DNA of 64,000 nt from Brevibacillus massiliensis (lineage in GTDB: Bacteria; Bacillota; Bacilli; Brevibacillales; Brevibacillaceae): contig NZ_HE978536.1 in NCBI RefSeq assembly GCF_000311785.1, positions 497,417 through 561,416 on the forward strand, in the 5' to 3' direction. A program made the translations under genes and the position numbers. Shown in pieces: positions 8,736 through 17,691 of this stretch. The stretch's first letter is position 1; every line of letters begins with the position of its first letter. The notes beneath the pieces were generated by a model, which saw nothing but the letters and a program-made list of their open reading frames with translations, was not told the origin of the DNA and made no database searches.

Positions 8736-10279
8736 TTATTTTTGCTGCCCTCTCAGCCTCTTCGGCAAACGGGCCAGCACCCTGCCCAGCAGTTCTGCGA
8801 GCAGCGGCTCTTTTACCAGGTACAAAACGGCCGCATATACAACGGCACCGACCGCCGTGAAGAAGGTAAACGAAACGAGGGCGTGCGAGAAGTGGACAAC
8901 CTGCTCCAGCTTGGACAGGACCACTGCCATCACGGCCACGCCGATCAGCGTCTTCCCCGCTGTCTGGTACAGATCCCTGCCGACAAACCCGCCGATCTTC
9001 CGGCGCAGCGCCACCCCCAGCAGGATGACATTGACAAACGCGGAGAGCGACATCGCCAGGGCAATCCCTCCGTGGTCAAGATAAGGCACCAGCAAGAGGC
9101 CGAGACAGATGTAGATGGCTACGTTAATCCCGGCGTATGCCACCGGGGTTTTGGTGTTCTCCAATGCGTAAAACGTGCGGGTGAACAAGTCCCGCGCCGC
9201 CGTCGCAAACAGCCCGACCCCGTAGAAGATTAAAGCCCAGTACGTTAACTGCGTGTCATCCGGACCGAACTGATTTTTTTGGTACAGCAGCTCGATCAGC
9301 GGCTTTCCCACCAGAAACAGGCCGACCGTAACCGGCACCATCAGGACGGCGAGATACCTGAGCCCGAGGCTCAGAATCCGCTTCAGCTCCGGCAGGTTAT
9401 GCCGCTTCACGTGTTCCGACAAGAGCGGGAACAGCGGCACCGTCACCGCTCCGACCACCATCATCGGCAGTTGGATAATCGTCATGGCGTAAGCGAGTGC
9501 GGAGATTTTCTCGTTGCCGAGGCCGGAGGCGATGATTTTTTCAAAGAAAACCGTCACCTGCCCCAGGATGATCGCGATAAAAATGGGAAACAGCCGCTCC
9601 CCCATGCTGCGCAGAGCAGGATCGCCCCGCCAGTGAAAATTCCATCGGAACGAATAGTTCAACCTACGAAGCGGCGGCAGCACAGTGGCTGCCGCAAGGA
9701 TAAATCCGATCGTCGTACTGATGGCAAGACCGGTAGGGCCGAGCCACGGCACCAAGACGACAAAACCGAGAATGGTCGCAGCGGAATTGACCACCGTGCT
9801 CAGCGTCGAGGCAAAAAAACGGTCATGGGCGTTTAACATCGTCGACCAGAGGCTGAGCAGGGCGATAAAAAAACGGACGGCCACATCCAGGCAAGCTGGG
9901 TTGAGACGATCCCCTTCGCCTCCGCATCCCAGCCGGGAACCAGCAGGCTGGTGACGGCGTCGGTTCCGAGCCAGCCCAACAGACTGATGGCTCCGCCAAC
10001 GATCACGGTCAAAGTCAGCATTTTGCTGTACAGTTCCCGGCCCCGCCCCTCGTTGTTCGACGCCATAATCCCCTTCATCGTCGGGATAAACAGGGAGTTG
10101 ATGACGGTCGGAAAGACGATAAACAGCGTCATGGGAATGGCTGCAGCGGTGTAGTAAGCCCCCGCCTCTGTGCTTGTGCCGTACGCCGAGGAGACGAACA
10201 TATTGCGGACAAACCCTAGTGCCCGCCCGATCAGCGTAACCACAAACACCATCGCGACAATTCGCTGAAAACGGCTCAT
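8736..10279 (-). pseudogene. murJ: MurJ/MVIN-type lipid flippase, split by a -1 frameshift at an A7 tract
   Basis: The N-terminal part (10279 to about 9870) reads MSRFQRIVAMVFVVTLIGRA and ends in frame as LAWMWPSVFLSPCSASG. The remaining two thirds, from RFFIALLSLWSTMLNAHDRF to the end at 8736, is in another frame. The break falls on seven T residues (coding strand, 9867-9873). Adding one T restores WMWPSVFFIALLSLWSTML and gives about 514 aa, the normal MurJ length, with the expected 14-helix hydrophobic pattern. MurJ flips lipid II or related undecaprenyl-linked precursors. The intact rest of the gene suggests a recent lesion, phase variation, slippage or a sequencing error. In this cluster a Wzx-like polysaccharide flippase role is also possible. 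It overlaps the upstream glycosyltransferase gene by 4 bp. Confidence 0.85.
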
Positions 10280-11337
10280 GGCTGGGTCCCCACAAGCCGG
10301 TACTGGTCAATGATCTGGCCGGCATAATCAGGCAGCGGATGTTCCTCCAGCGAAACGGCGATATCCCCGGAAAGGACGCCTGTCACTTTCTCCAGCAGGT
10401 CGTCCAGGTCCCGCTTTTTGTAGACGACCACCTGGGGCGGCCACTTGGCGGCGTTGCTGGCGACCACCGGAACGCCTGCCTGCAGCGCCTCAAAAACAGA
10501 TATCCCGAAGCTCTCACTGTTCGTCCCGCGAATGAACAGGTCCGATTTGCGCAGGATCGTCTGGTACTCGCGCGGCGACTCCAGGAACAAGAAGTGTCTT
10601 TCCAACCCCTTTTCCGCCAGCTCCCGTTTCAGTTTGGCGTAGTAACCCTGATCCACGACATGGGTGACGCAGTAGACGATCCGTACCCCGGGATCGGATG
10701 CCGCCATTTTTTCACAAAGAGAAATCAGCAAGTCCGTACCGTACAGGTCTTCTCCCTGATAGAAGTTGCCGATGGCGCCATTTGACAGAATCAGGCGATT
10801 GTGGTCATCGCCGAGAAAGCGCCTGACCACCTCGGGCAGCTCGGAGACGGCAGAAGCGGTTTTCGCGGGAATAAACGGCGGAATATAATGGATTTTCTTA
10901 GGGTTGATTCCATAAGACGCCAACTGTTCCACAAACTCTCTATTGACGACGATAAATCCGCTTGCCAAGAGTCCGGTCAATTTGACCATCAGCCGCTTCA
11001 GGCCGGATGGCGGTCCCCCCTCCTCCCGCATGTTGTGCACGGTAAACAAGACCCGTTTTCCGCGCAGGCGCAAGAGCGAGAGCAGAAAGCGAACCTGCCA
11101 GCGCAGAAAATGTACGTGAACGACTTTCTCCTTGCACGTAAACAGGTACTTCAGCGCCCATGTCTCAAGCTTGCCCGTGTGGACGACTTCACGGTTTTTC
11201 TCACCCTGGGTATTGTCGTAGAGGGTAAAAGCGATTCCCCGCTCGTCCAGTGCGTCACACAGCCGTTCGATATGCACGGAGATCCCCCCGACCGGCGGGG
11301 GGTAGACCCCTATGATCGCTAATTTAGACTGTTCCAT
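10276..11337 (-). CDS. GT4-family glycosyltransferase
   Basis: The 353-aa protein has a GT-B fold layout. The N-terminal acceptor domain starts with KLAIIGVYPPPVGGISVHIE. The C-terminal donor domain has the FIRGTNSESFGISVFEALQAGVPVV motif (E-x7-E type) that binds the nucleotide sugar. It should add a sugar to a lipid-linked glycan on the cytoplasmic face. It is embedded in a tight operon: its start overlaps the ligase-like gene by 14 bp and its stop overlaps the murJ-like start by 4 bp. The ATG has GGGGAG upstream. The sugar and acceptor cannot be inferred. Confidence 0.88.
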   Translation of the reverse strand: MEQSKLAIIGVYPPPVGGISVHIERLCDALDERGIAFTLYDNTQGEKNREVVHTGKLETWALKYLFTCKEKVVHVHFLRWQVRFLLSLLRLRGKRVLFTVHNMREEGGPPSGLKRLMVKLTGLLASGFIVVNREFVEQLASYGINPKKIHYIPPFIPAKTASAVSELPEVVRRFLGDDHNRLILSNGAIGNFYQGEDLYGTDLLISLCEKMAASDPGVRIVYCVTHVVDQGYYAKLKRELAEKGLERHFLFLESPREYQTILRKSDLFIRGTNSESFGISVFEALQAGVPVVASNAAKWPPQVVVYKKRDLDDLLEKVTGVLSGDIAVSLEEHPLPDYAGQIIDQYRLVGTQP

Positions 11338-12661
11338 CCTTGTTTCTCCCCAGTCGAAGCATCATCTCAATGCTGCCAATCAGCGCAGTGACGATCCAAA
11401 ACGCCATCATCACCCGGTAGTCATGCCAGATATCCTCATTCAGCCCGGCGACGCCGATCCCGGTTATGCTGGCAAACAATGCGATCCCCAAGGTTGCCTG
11501 GCGTCCGCCAAGCCGATTGGCCGAGATCGTGTAGCTTTCCTTCAGCAGGCGGTAGAACAGGTACAGCAGGGCCGCGATGCCGAGAATCCCGCCGTTGACA
11601 AACGCCTGAATCCAGATATTGTGCAAGTGAAAAATGTTTACTCCGGGAATCTCGTAATCGGCATAGACCCTAAAGAGCGTGCTTGGATCGCTTCCGATCC
11701 CTGTCAGCCAGTAATCGCGGATGATCGCGAACGCTGCCGTCCACATCTTGAAGCGGTAATCGCCCGAGGTGTCTTCCGTCGGGTTGACGATCGTCGCCAG
11801 CCGGTCCATGATGACCTGCGGGATCAGGTTGAAAGCCGCTGCGACCAGCACCAGGATCAAGCCGTACAAGATCAGCTTGCGATCGGTCTTCAACAAGAGC
11901 AGCAGCATCGCGAACGCGAACGCCACCCAGGCCCCGCGCGAATAGGTGAGCACGAGGGCAAGCGCCGTTACCGCGAACAGGCCGCAGAGCAAAATCTTGT
12001 GCTTGAACGCCTTGACGTAGTAAATCAGGGCGAAGCACAGCGGCAAAACCAGCACCAGGTACTCGGCAAACACGTTGGGGTTGCCGAAGACAGCGTATAT
12101 CCGCGTACCCAAAAGCGGATTGGTCTTCACGTCTACCCACTTCGGCGGCGTGTGTCCGATCAACAGGTACTGCGCCAGACCGTACAGGGCGAGCACCGCC
12201 CCGGACACGACAAAGCAGAGCAGGAAGCGGTACAGTACCGTGCGCGAATCGATGAACATCATCAGCACGGCCAAGAGCACCAGGCTGGGCAGATAGTACA
12301 GCACGTAGTCCTGCATGCTCTCCCGCAAATTGACCGAAGTGACAGCCGTAATCCCCACAGCGAGCACAAAGAAGGCAGCCGCCAGGAAGACTTTGCTCTT
12401 TACTACGTTCATCAGCCGTTCCTTGTCGATCCCCTCCATCAGCAGCAGGAAGATCAGCACCAACAGGAAAAAGATGATCGGCCGAAAAGTCAAAAATGGA
12501 TAACTCAGCGCGAAGAGGTAGAGTGCGTATTCTTTTTTGTACAGTCCGGCCAAGTAGAACCCCGCGTACAGGGTTAACTCGATAGCCATTTGGCTGAACC
12601 CCTGGGCGACGCCAAAGGCCAGCAAGACGGCCGCCGGCAATAGTGTTTTCCAGTTAAGCAT
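11324..12661 (-). CDS. O-antigen ligase/Wzy-like polymerase membrane protein
   Basis: I place the start at the ATG at 12661 (MLNWKTLLPAAVLL), preceded by GAGGAG inside the last codons of the upstream gene, giving 445 aa. It is a polytopic protein with about ten to twelve hydrophobic segments. The large extracellular loop carries LTGIGSDPSTLFRVYADYE and HLHNIWIQAFVNGGILGI, typical of the Wzy_C/WaaL family (pfam04932). Such proteins polymerise or ligate undecaprenyl-linked glycans outside the membrane. With neighbouring glycosyltransferases, a flippase and an LCP protein it completes a Wzy-type polysaccharide pathway. Confidence 0.88.
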   Translation of the reverse strand: MLNWKTLLPAAVLLAFGVAQGFSQMAIELTLYAGFYLAGLYKKEYALYLFALSYPFLTFRPIIFFLLVLIFLLLMEGIDKERLMNVVKSKVFLAAAFFVLAVGITAVTSVNLRESMQDYVLYYLPSLVLLAVLMMFIDSRTVLYRFLLCFVVSGAVLALYGLAQYLLIGHTPPKWVDVKTNPLLGTRIYAVFGNPNVFAEYLVLVLPLCFALIYYVKAFKHKILLCGLFAVTALALVLTYSRGAWVAFAFAMLLLLLKTDRKLILYGLILVLVAAAFNLIPQVIMDRLATIVNPTEDTSGDYRFKMWTAAFAIIRDYWLTGIGSDPSTLFRVYADYEIPGVNIFHLHNIWIQAFVNGGILGIAALLYLFYRLLKESYTISANRLGGRQATLGIALFASITGIGVAGLNEDIWHDYRVMMAFWIVTALIGSIEMMLRLGRNKDGTV

Positions 12662-12665
12662 CGGT

Positions 12666-12971
12666 TTACTCCTCGTCTTCATCGTGTTTCCACAAGTCAA
12701 TACAGGTGCGAATCGGCCAGCTGCCGGTCAGCCATTCCTCTTTGCCGTAAATGCGCACTGCGAACAGAAAGACTGCGATCACGGCTGAAGCGAACGCGAA
12801 GAACAGGGAAAAGTAGAATGAGTTAATAAACAGCCGGGCGATCAGATGAATCAGTCCCGCGAGAAAAAAGACGAGCGCTGCATACACCAAAAACGGACAG
12901 GCAAGCAGCTTGTCCTGCAACCGCTTCTGCCACGAAGCCTGTATCATCCGCTGAAGGAAGTCAAACATCAA
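12666..12971 (-). CDS. Small two-helix membrane protein
   Basis: A 101-aa protein (MMFDFLQRMIQASWQKRLQ start) with two hydrophobic segments at about residues 27-48 and 50-73 and an acidic tail ending DEDEE. Its ATG overlaps the stop of the upstream DUF4330-like gene by 4 bp, so translation is probably coupled. I do not recognise a family. Its conserved placement between the DUF4330-like genes and the ligase suggests an accessory subunit of the polysaccharide machinery. Confidence 0.7.
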   Translation of the reverse strand: MMFDFLQRMIQASWQKRLQDKLLACPFLVYAALVFFLAGLIHLIARLFINSFYFSLFFAFASAVIAVFLFAVRIYGKEEWLTGSWPIRTCIDLWKHDEDEE

Positions 12972-13459
12972 CTCGTCCCCCCCTGTTTGTCCTGGATTCC
13001 CAGCACTCTGGTCTTGAACGATCCGTGATTCGTGTAGATGGGGAAGTACTGGTTCAGCTCAACCAAACCGTTGTTTACAAGGGTGTTGCCGTATGGAGAC
13101 TTGGACGCCGTCGCTTCAATCGTAAAGTAGACGTCGTACATGGAAGGCACCTCGGCGTTTTTGGCCTCGCCCGTATTGCGGTCAAACACAGTCGCCATGG
13201 CGGGTCTTACCTCGACCTCCACGATCTTGCCGAATATCTGGGTCAGCTCTCCCTTTTTGTACACGTTATCTCCTTTTATGATTGCAGCAGCCTCAAAGTC
13301 GCGCACGCCCTCCGCCCTGACGCTGACAAGCGTCTGTCTGGGACCCTCGCCGAGCTTGGAGCGAATCGCGAACTTTTCTGCCGTCAGCCAGACGACGGCG
13401 AGCGCCAGCAGTACAAGAAACACCGACCGCCACAGGCTGGTCCGTTTAGCCGTTTTCAT
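12968..13459 (-). CDS. DUF4330-like membrane-anchored protein
   Basis: From the ATG at 13459 (MKTAKRTSLWRSVFL; AAGGGG nine bases upstream) the product is 163 aa; a TTG at 13483 is a weaker alternative. One transmembrane helix lies near residues 11-29, followed by an extracytoplasmic domain rich in beta-strand-like segments such as RQTLVSVRAEGVRDFEAAAI and MYDVYFTIEATASKSPYGNT. Sequence and layout parallel the next gene upstream, suggesting related DUF4330-type proteins arising by duplication. Function is unknown; the family occurs with polysaccharide clusters. Confidence 0.65.
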   Translation of the reverse strand: MKTAKRTSLWRSVFLVLLALAVVWLTAEKFAIRSKLGEGPRQTLVSVRAEGVRDFEAAAIIKGDNVYKKGELTQIFGKIVEVEVRPAMATVFDRNTGEAKNAEVPSMYDVYFTIEATASKSPYGNTLVNNGLVELNQYFPIYTNHGSFKTRVLGIQDKQGGTS

Positions 13460-13472
13460 TCCTCGTCGCCCC

Positions 13473-13967
13473 TTATTGTTCAACCACTTTCGAGATGACG
13501 CTGTTCATGGTAAAACTGCTGCTTTTGATCTTGAATTCGTTTCCGACCAGCAGCGGCGTATTGCCGGCCATCAAAATCCCGTTTGTCAGCTTGGCCGTGC
13601 CTTCCACTTCGATATAGACGCTGTACTTATCGGGAATCTTGCTGATCACTGTCCGGCCGTCCGCTGTCGCTACGAGGTTGATCGCATCGTTTTTCTTGAT
13701 GCTCACAATCGTGCCGATCACATCATTGCCGTCGAGGGTCCGGACAAAGTCGCCTTCCTTCATGTTTTCTACCTGGAACGGGTAAAGCGCGTTTCCGTAA
13801 AACTCCACCGTCACCTTTTTGGATTCGGCGGGCAGGATTGCCAGCTCCCCGCCCTTGTTAAGCTTGTACACGCCAAATGCAATCGCCGCCAAAACAACTA
13901 GAATTAGTAAAAAATCAATTAGATTGATTTTTCCGAAGAGACGTCCCCGATTATCGATGAGACTCAT
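13473..13967 (-). CDS. DUF4330 family membrane protein
   Basis: The ATG at 13967 is chosen because GGAGGA lies just upstream, giving 164 aa. The N-terminus LIDNRGRLFGKINLIDFLLI followed by a transmembrane helix is the DUF4330 signature. The remainder is an extracytoplasmic domain containing VTVEFYGNALYPFQVENMK and IKKNDAINLVATADGRTVI. It lies 13 bp upstream of the related gene at 12968-13459, and both head the operon running through the ligase, glycosyltransferase and murJ-like genes. No biochemical role is known to me. Confidence 0.75.
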   Translation of the reverse strand: MSLIDNRGRLFGKINLIDFLLILVVLAAIAFGVYKLNKGGELAILPAESKKVTVEFYGNALYPFQVENMKEGDFVRTLDGNDVIGTIVSIKKNDAINLVATADGRTVISKIPDKYSVYIEVEGTAKLTNGILMAGNTPLLVGNEFKIKSSSFTMNSVISKVVEQ

Positions 13968-14056
13968 CGAATTTTCCTCCTTTAAACCTGCTATCTCCAA
14001 GTTTTCATAGAAACTCACCTGTATACCATACCATATTTAACGTGCAAAGAAAATTG

Positions 14057-15430
14057 CTAGGATCGACCGGTCAGCTCGTCCATCAACGCCGCCAACTGCC
14101 GGGCCTGTTCCCGCCGTTCGTACGGTCTGACCCGCTCGGCAAAATCGGCCTGGCGCTGCTCGCCGCCCGCTTTCGCATCGCCCGTCCGCCCCGCCTTCCA
14201 CTCTTCATAGAGCTTCAGATAGGCTTCTTTGACTGCCGCTTTATCTGTCGGATCGGCTATTTGGCCCAGCTGGAATTGCTGGATGATGCCGGTCGCCTCC
14301 CCCTCCATGTTGAGGGCGAGAATCGGCTTTCCGACGCCCATGTATTCAAACAGCTTGCCGGGGATGTACGCGCCGGCATCCGCTGAGACATCGCCGATCA
14401 GCAGCAGGACATCGGCTCCTTTCATCATTCCCAGGGCCTCTTGATGCGGCAGATTGCCCAGCACCCGAACGACATCCTGCAGGCCCAATTCCGCCACACA
14501 ATCGGCGTTTTCCGAATAGCCGGGATAGTCGAATACGCCGGCAAAGGAGAGCTGAATCTCATCCTGCCTTACCCGCCCTTCATCGATCAGTTCTCTGATC
14601 GCCTGAAGCAGCAGGCGCGGGTTGCGCTTCTGATAGAAGATCCCGGCATAGACGGCGTGAAATTTGCCGGGAGCCACCCGCTGCGGCTGCAATCCGGCGA
14701 AGTCAGCCCGGTCAAAGCCGTTGTAGATCAGCTCCAGGCGGCGAATCACACGGCCGTACTTGCTGCGGAAATTTTGGGCAAACGCGGCAGTTACCGTCGT
14801 CACTGCATCTGCCCTCGACAGCACCTTCGCTTCCATGCGCTCCTCCAGCCGGTCTCGCCAGCCAATGCCGGAACGGTGCATGTTTTGCGTCCACGGGTCG
14901 CGGAAATCGACTACCCACTTGCAGCCGAACTCCTTGACCAGCGTCTGGGCGACGAGGTGATCCGTCACCGGACCTGAGGTCGAAAAAATCACGTCAATTT
15001 TTTCTTGTTTCATGATCTGCCGCCCCAGTTTTACCGCAGCCGGATACCACAAAATGTTGTCGTCCGGGATAAGCAGGTAGGGCTTGGCCCGTTTTAACAG
15101 CGAAATTACCCGCCGTTTCAGCCGCGATGCGAGCGAAGGGCGCCGGGGTGTCTGGCCGCCCGCCGCATTGCCGCCGCTCCCTGCCGGCACCGGCCGGGGA
15201 AGCAAGGGAATTTCCTTCGCGCGATGAACGCTGACTTCGCTTGGCACCTCGTCCAAAAGGGATGTGTCCAGAGTTGCGTGGTAAATCGGATCGACGGTTA
15301 GCACGTGCACCTTCCAGCCAAAGTCGCCAAGGTATTTGGCCATTTTTAAGGGCCGGGGAACGCCGCCTCCGCCGATGGGAGGAAAGCCGTAACATATCAT
15401 GAGCACTGATTTTTGGTCTGATTTTGTCAT
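14057..15430 (-). CDS. GT4-family glycosyltransferase
   Basis: The 457-aa protein opens SVLMICYGFPPIGGGGVPRP, the acceptor-domain loop of WbuB-like GT4 enzymes. It contains a donor-side segment YAGIFYQKRNPRLLLQAIRE and ends with the sugar-nucleotide binding region AYIPGKLFEYMGVGKPILAL. A basic, proline- and glycine-rich insert at about residues 75-105 separates the domains. It is probably the first gene of the minus-strand surface-polysaccharide series, about 90 bp upstream of the DUF4330 gene. Start ATG has AGAGG upstream. Confidence 0.88.
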   Translation of the reverse strand: MTKSDQKSVLMICYGFPPIGGGGVPRPLKMAKYLGDFGWKVHVLTVDPIYHATLDTSLLDEVPSEVSVHRAKEIPLLPRPVPAGSGGNAAGGQTPRRPSLASRLKRRVISLLKRAKPYLLIPDDNILWYPAAVKLGRQIMKQEKIDVIFSTSGPVTDHLVAQTLVKEFGCKWVVDFRDPWTQNMHRSGIGWRDRLEERMEAKVLSRADAVTTVTAAFAQNFRSKYGRVIRRLELIYNGFDRADFAGLQPQRVAPGKFHAVYAGIFYQKRNPRLLLQAIRELIDEGRVRQDEIQLSFAGVFDYPGYSENADCVAELGLQDVVRVLGNLPHQEALGMMKGADVLLLIGDVSADAGAYIPGKLFEYMGVGKPILALNMEGEATGIIQQFQLGQIADPTDKAAVKEAYLKLYEEWKAGRTGDAKAGGEQRQADFAERVRPYERREQARQLAALMDELTGRS

Positions 15431-15489
15431 TTTCGAATAACCTCTTAGGAAAAAATCTCACAGATAACCTTACCACAGTTCACGTTTTA

Positions 15490-15518
15490 TTGCGAATACA
15501 TCAGTCATCTGATATAGT
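15490..15518 (+). promoter_or_regulatory. Candidate sigma-A promoter of the glycosyltransferase-epimerase pair
   Basis: TTGCGA (15490-15495) and TATAGT (15513-15518) are separated by exactly 17 bp, 36 bp upstream of the start at 15555, in the divergent intergenic region. Confidence 0.55.
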
Positions 15519-15554
15519 GAAAATGGTTTGTTTGGAAAGGTTCGGGTGGATTTG

Positions 15555-16718
15555 ATGAAGAACAGGGTGCGCGTCCTCCACGTGATCGGCGGAGGAGAAT
15601 TTGGCGGAGCAGAACAGCATATCCTCAACCTCCTTACGTCTTTGCCGAAAGATGAGGTAGAAGCGACTGTCGTCTGTTTTTACGAGTCCACCTTTGCGGC
15701 CAAGCTGCGGGAGGCAGGCATTCCCGTAGTCGTATTGGACCAGTACGGCCGCTTTGACTTTCGGCTGCTCGGCGGGTTAAAACGGACGATCGAACGATTT
15801 CAACCGGACATCGTCCACACGCACGGGGTCAAAGCCAATTTTTTTACGCGGTTGGCTGCCGGCAAAAGCAGGGCTCTCCTGATTACCACAGTCCACAGCT
15901 ACCTGCGTTATGACTATACCAATCCGCTTGCCTATCTGCTCGTTTCTCTGATGGAGCGCGGCACGCGCGCTCGCAACGACCATTTTATCGCGGTCAGTCA
16001 GGCGATTCGCCAGATCCTGCAAAAAGAGGGAGTCGCTGCGGACAAGATCAGCCTGATCTACAACGGGATTCACATTGCCCGCTTTCGCCGCACGGAGCAG
16101 CGCCAGTCCGACAGGGAGCGGCTGTTCGCCGAATGGCAGCTGCCGCCGGAGGCATTTGTCTTCGGAACGGTGGCCCGCTTCGTCCCGGTAAAAGGGCTGC
16201 CGCTGATGATCGAAGCGTTTGCCAAGCTCTGTTCGCGCGATCCGGCAAGACCCTACCGCCTGGTGCTGATCGGAGACGGCCCGGAGCGGTCCGCACTGGA
16301 GCAGACGGCGGAGCGTTATGGCGTGGCCAAGCTGGTGCGATTCACTGGATTTCGTCAGGATATCCCCGCATGTTTGCATGCGTTTGACGCCTTTGTCATG
16401 TCGTCGATCCACGAAGGCTTGCCGTACACCATTCTGGAAGCTGTCGCCTCGGAAATTCCTGTCGCCGCAACGGCTGTAGGCGGGATCAAAGAATTCATCC
16501 AGAGCGGCGAGACGGGACTGTTGGTCCCTTCCGGCTCCGAGCGGGAATTGGCGGAAGCGATGTACAGCCTGGCGAACGATTCCGCTTTGCGCGCAAAACT
16601 GGTCAACGCATCATTGGCGCAGCTTGAGCAGACATTTACAATAGAGAAGATGGCTGCGAAGACGTACTCCTTGTACCAATCGCTGCTGCACAACCTGAGG
16701 GAAACAACGGGAGAGTGA
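15555..16718 (+). CDS. GT4-family glycosyltransferase
   Basis: The ATG at 15555 (MKNRVRVLHVIGGGEFGGAE) with GGTGG upstream is preferred over an in-frame TTG nine codons earlier, giving 387 aa. It has the N-terminal glycine-rich loop, the VHTHGVKANFFTRLAA acceptor-domain segment, FGTVARFVPVKGLPLMIEAF at the donor-domain entry and the E-x7-E motif in SIHEGLPYTILEAVASEIPV. It should transfer a hexose or similar sugar to a polysaccharide intermediate. The epimerase gene follows immediately, so its donor may be made by that enzyme. Confidence 0.88.
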   Translation: MKNRVRVLHVIGGGEFGGAEQHILNLLTSLPKDEVEATVVCFYESTFAAKLREAGIPVVVLDQYGRFDFRLLGGLKRTIERFQPDIVHTHGVKANFFTRLAAGKSRALLITTVHSYLRYDYTNPLAYLLVSLMERGTRARNDHFIAVSQAIRQILQKEGVAADKISLIYNGIHIARFRRTEQRQSDRERLFAEWQLPPEAFVFGTVARFVPVKGLPLMIEAFAKLCSRDPARPYRLVLIGDGPERSALEQTAERYGVAKLVRFTGFRQDIPACLHAFDAFVMSSIHEGLPYTILEAVASEIPVAATAVGGIKEFIQSGETGLLVPSGSERELAEAMYSLANDSALRAKLVNASLAQLEQTFTIEKMAAKTYSLYQSLLHNLRETTGE

Positions 16719-16723
16719 ACTCC

Positions 16724-17635
16724 ATGCAAATATTGATTACCGGCGGGGCGGGGTTTATCGGTACCCATCTGGTCGACAGGCTGCTTTTAAACGGACATGC
16801 CGTTACCGTTATCGACAATGAGAGCACAGGCATTCGCAGCAACGTAGCAGAGGATGCCATTTATTACCAAATGGACGTGCGCGACCAAAAGATCGATGAC
16901 GTATTCGCCCAGGTCAAGCCGGAGGTCGTCGTCCACCTCGCTGCCCAAAGCGTCGTTCCCGTCTCCATACGGGAACCGCAGCTGGATGCCGAGATCAATC
17001 TGATCGGCCTCTTGAACGTCCTGGAAGCCGCCCGCCGTCACGGCACCCGAAAAATCATCTACTCCTCTTCTGCCGCTGTGTACGGCGAACCGGCCAGCTT
17101 CCCCATTCGCGAAGAACAGGCAGGACAACTGCTCTCGCCTTATGCCGTCAGCAAGTTCGCCGGCGAGAAGTACCTGGCCGCTTATCAGCATCTGTACGGC
17201 CTGGCCTTTACGGTGTTTCGCTTTGCCAATGTGTACGGTCCCCGGCAATTGCCCAAGTCTGACGGCGGCGTCATCGCCATCTTTGCCGACGCCATTCAAA
17301 AGGGCCTGCCGCTGACGATCAACGGAGACGGGGAGCAAACCCGCGACTTCATTTACGTAGCAGATGTGGCAGAAGCCATTGAGGTTGCGTTTACCAAGGC
17401 GGACAACACCGTATTGAATTTGAGCACAGGCCTCCCCACCTCGATTAACGAGCTGATCGACGAGTTGGTCCGGCTGTCCGGCCGCCCCGTTGAACGGCAT
17501 CACGCCCCCAATCGTCCCGGGGATATTCGCTTCAGCTATTTATGCAATGAGAAGATGGCAGAACAGTTGGAATGGACTCCGCGCTTTTCGCTGCGAGCGG
17601 GGCTGGAATTGACCTGGAATGCCATAAAGGGATGA
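16724..17635 (+). CDS. NAD-dependent nucleotide-sugar epimerase/dehydratase (GalE-like SDR)
   Basis: The product is about 303 aa from the ATG at 16724 (MQILITGGAGFIGTHLVDRL), with GGGAGA upstream; a GTG at 16715 overlapping the previous stop is an alternative. It has the extended-SDR NAD loop GGAGFIG, the conserved IYSSSAAVYGEP serine region, catalytic Tyr-x3-Lys in SPYAVSKFAGEKY, and the substrate-binding NVYGPRQ segment. It resembles UDP-glucose 4-epimerase-type enzymes. It probably supplies a sugar donor for the glycosyltransferase encoded directly upstream. A strong terminator follows. Confidence 0.88.
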   Translation: MQILITGGAGFIGTHLVDRLLLNGHAVTVIDNESTGIRSNVAEDAIYYQMDVRDQKIDDVFAQVKPEVVVHLAAQSVVPVSIREPQLDAEINLIGLLNVLEAARRHGTRKIIYSSSAAVYGEPASFPIREEQAGQLLSPYAVSKFAGEKYLAAYQHLYGLAFTVFRFANVYGPRQLPKSDGGVIAIFADAIQKGLPLTINGDGEQTRDFIYVADVAEAIEVAFTKADNTVLNLSTGLPTSINELIDELVRLSGRPVERHHAPNRPGDIRFSYLCNEKMAEQLEWTPRFSLRAGLELTWNAIKG

Positions 17636-17638
17636 AGG

Positions 17639-17681
17639 AAGGCAGCCCAAGACGTGAACTTCACGTTTTAGGCTGCCTTTT
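17639..17681. terminator. Bidirectional terminator between epimerase and rlmA-like gene
   Basis: AAGGCAGCC and GGCTGCCTT form the outer stem, with ACGTGAA and TTCACGT as an inner stem, flanked by A-rich and T-rich sides. It serves two convergent genes. Confidence 0.85.
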
Positions 17682-17691
17682 GCTTGACCGA

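Noticed and set aside
11312-12577. 421-codon plus-strand frame rich in Gln and His
   Set aside because: Reverse complement of the hydrophobic O-antigen ligase-like gene; codons for Leu and Val read backward as Gln, Asp and His.
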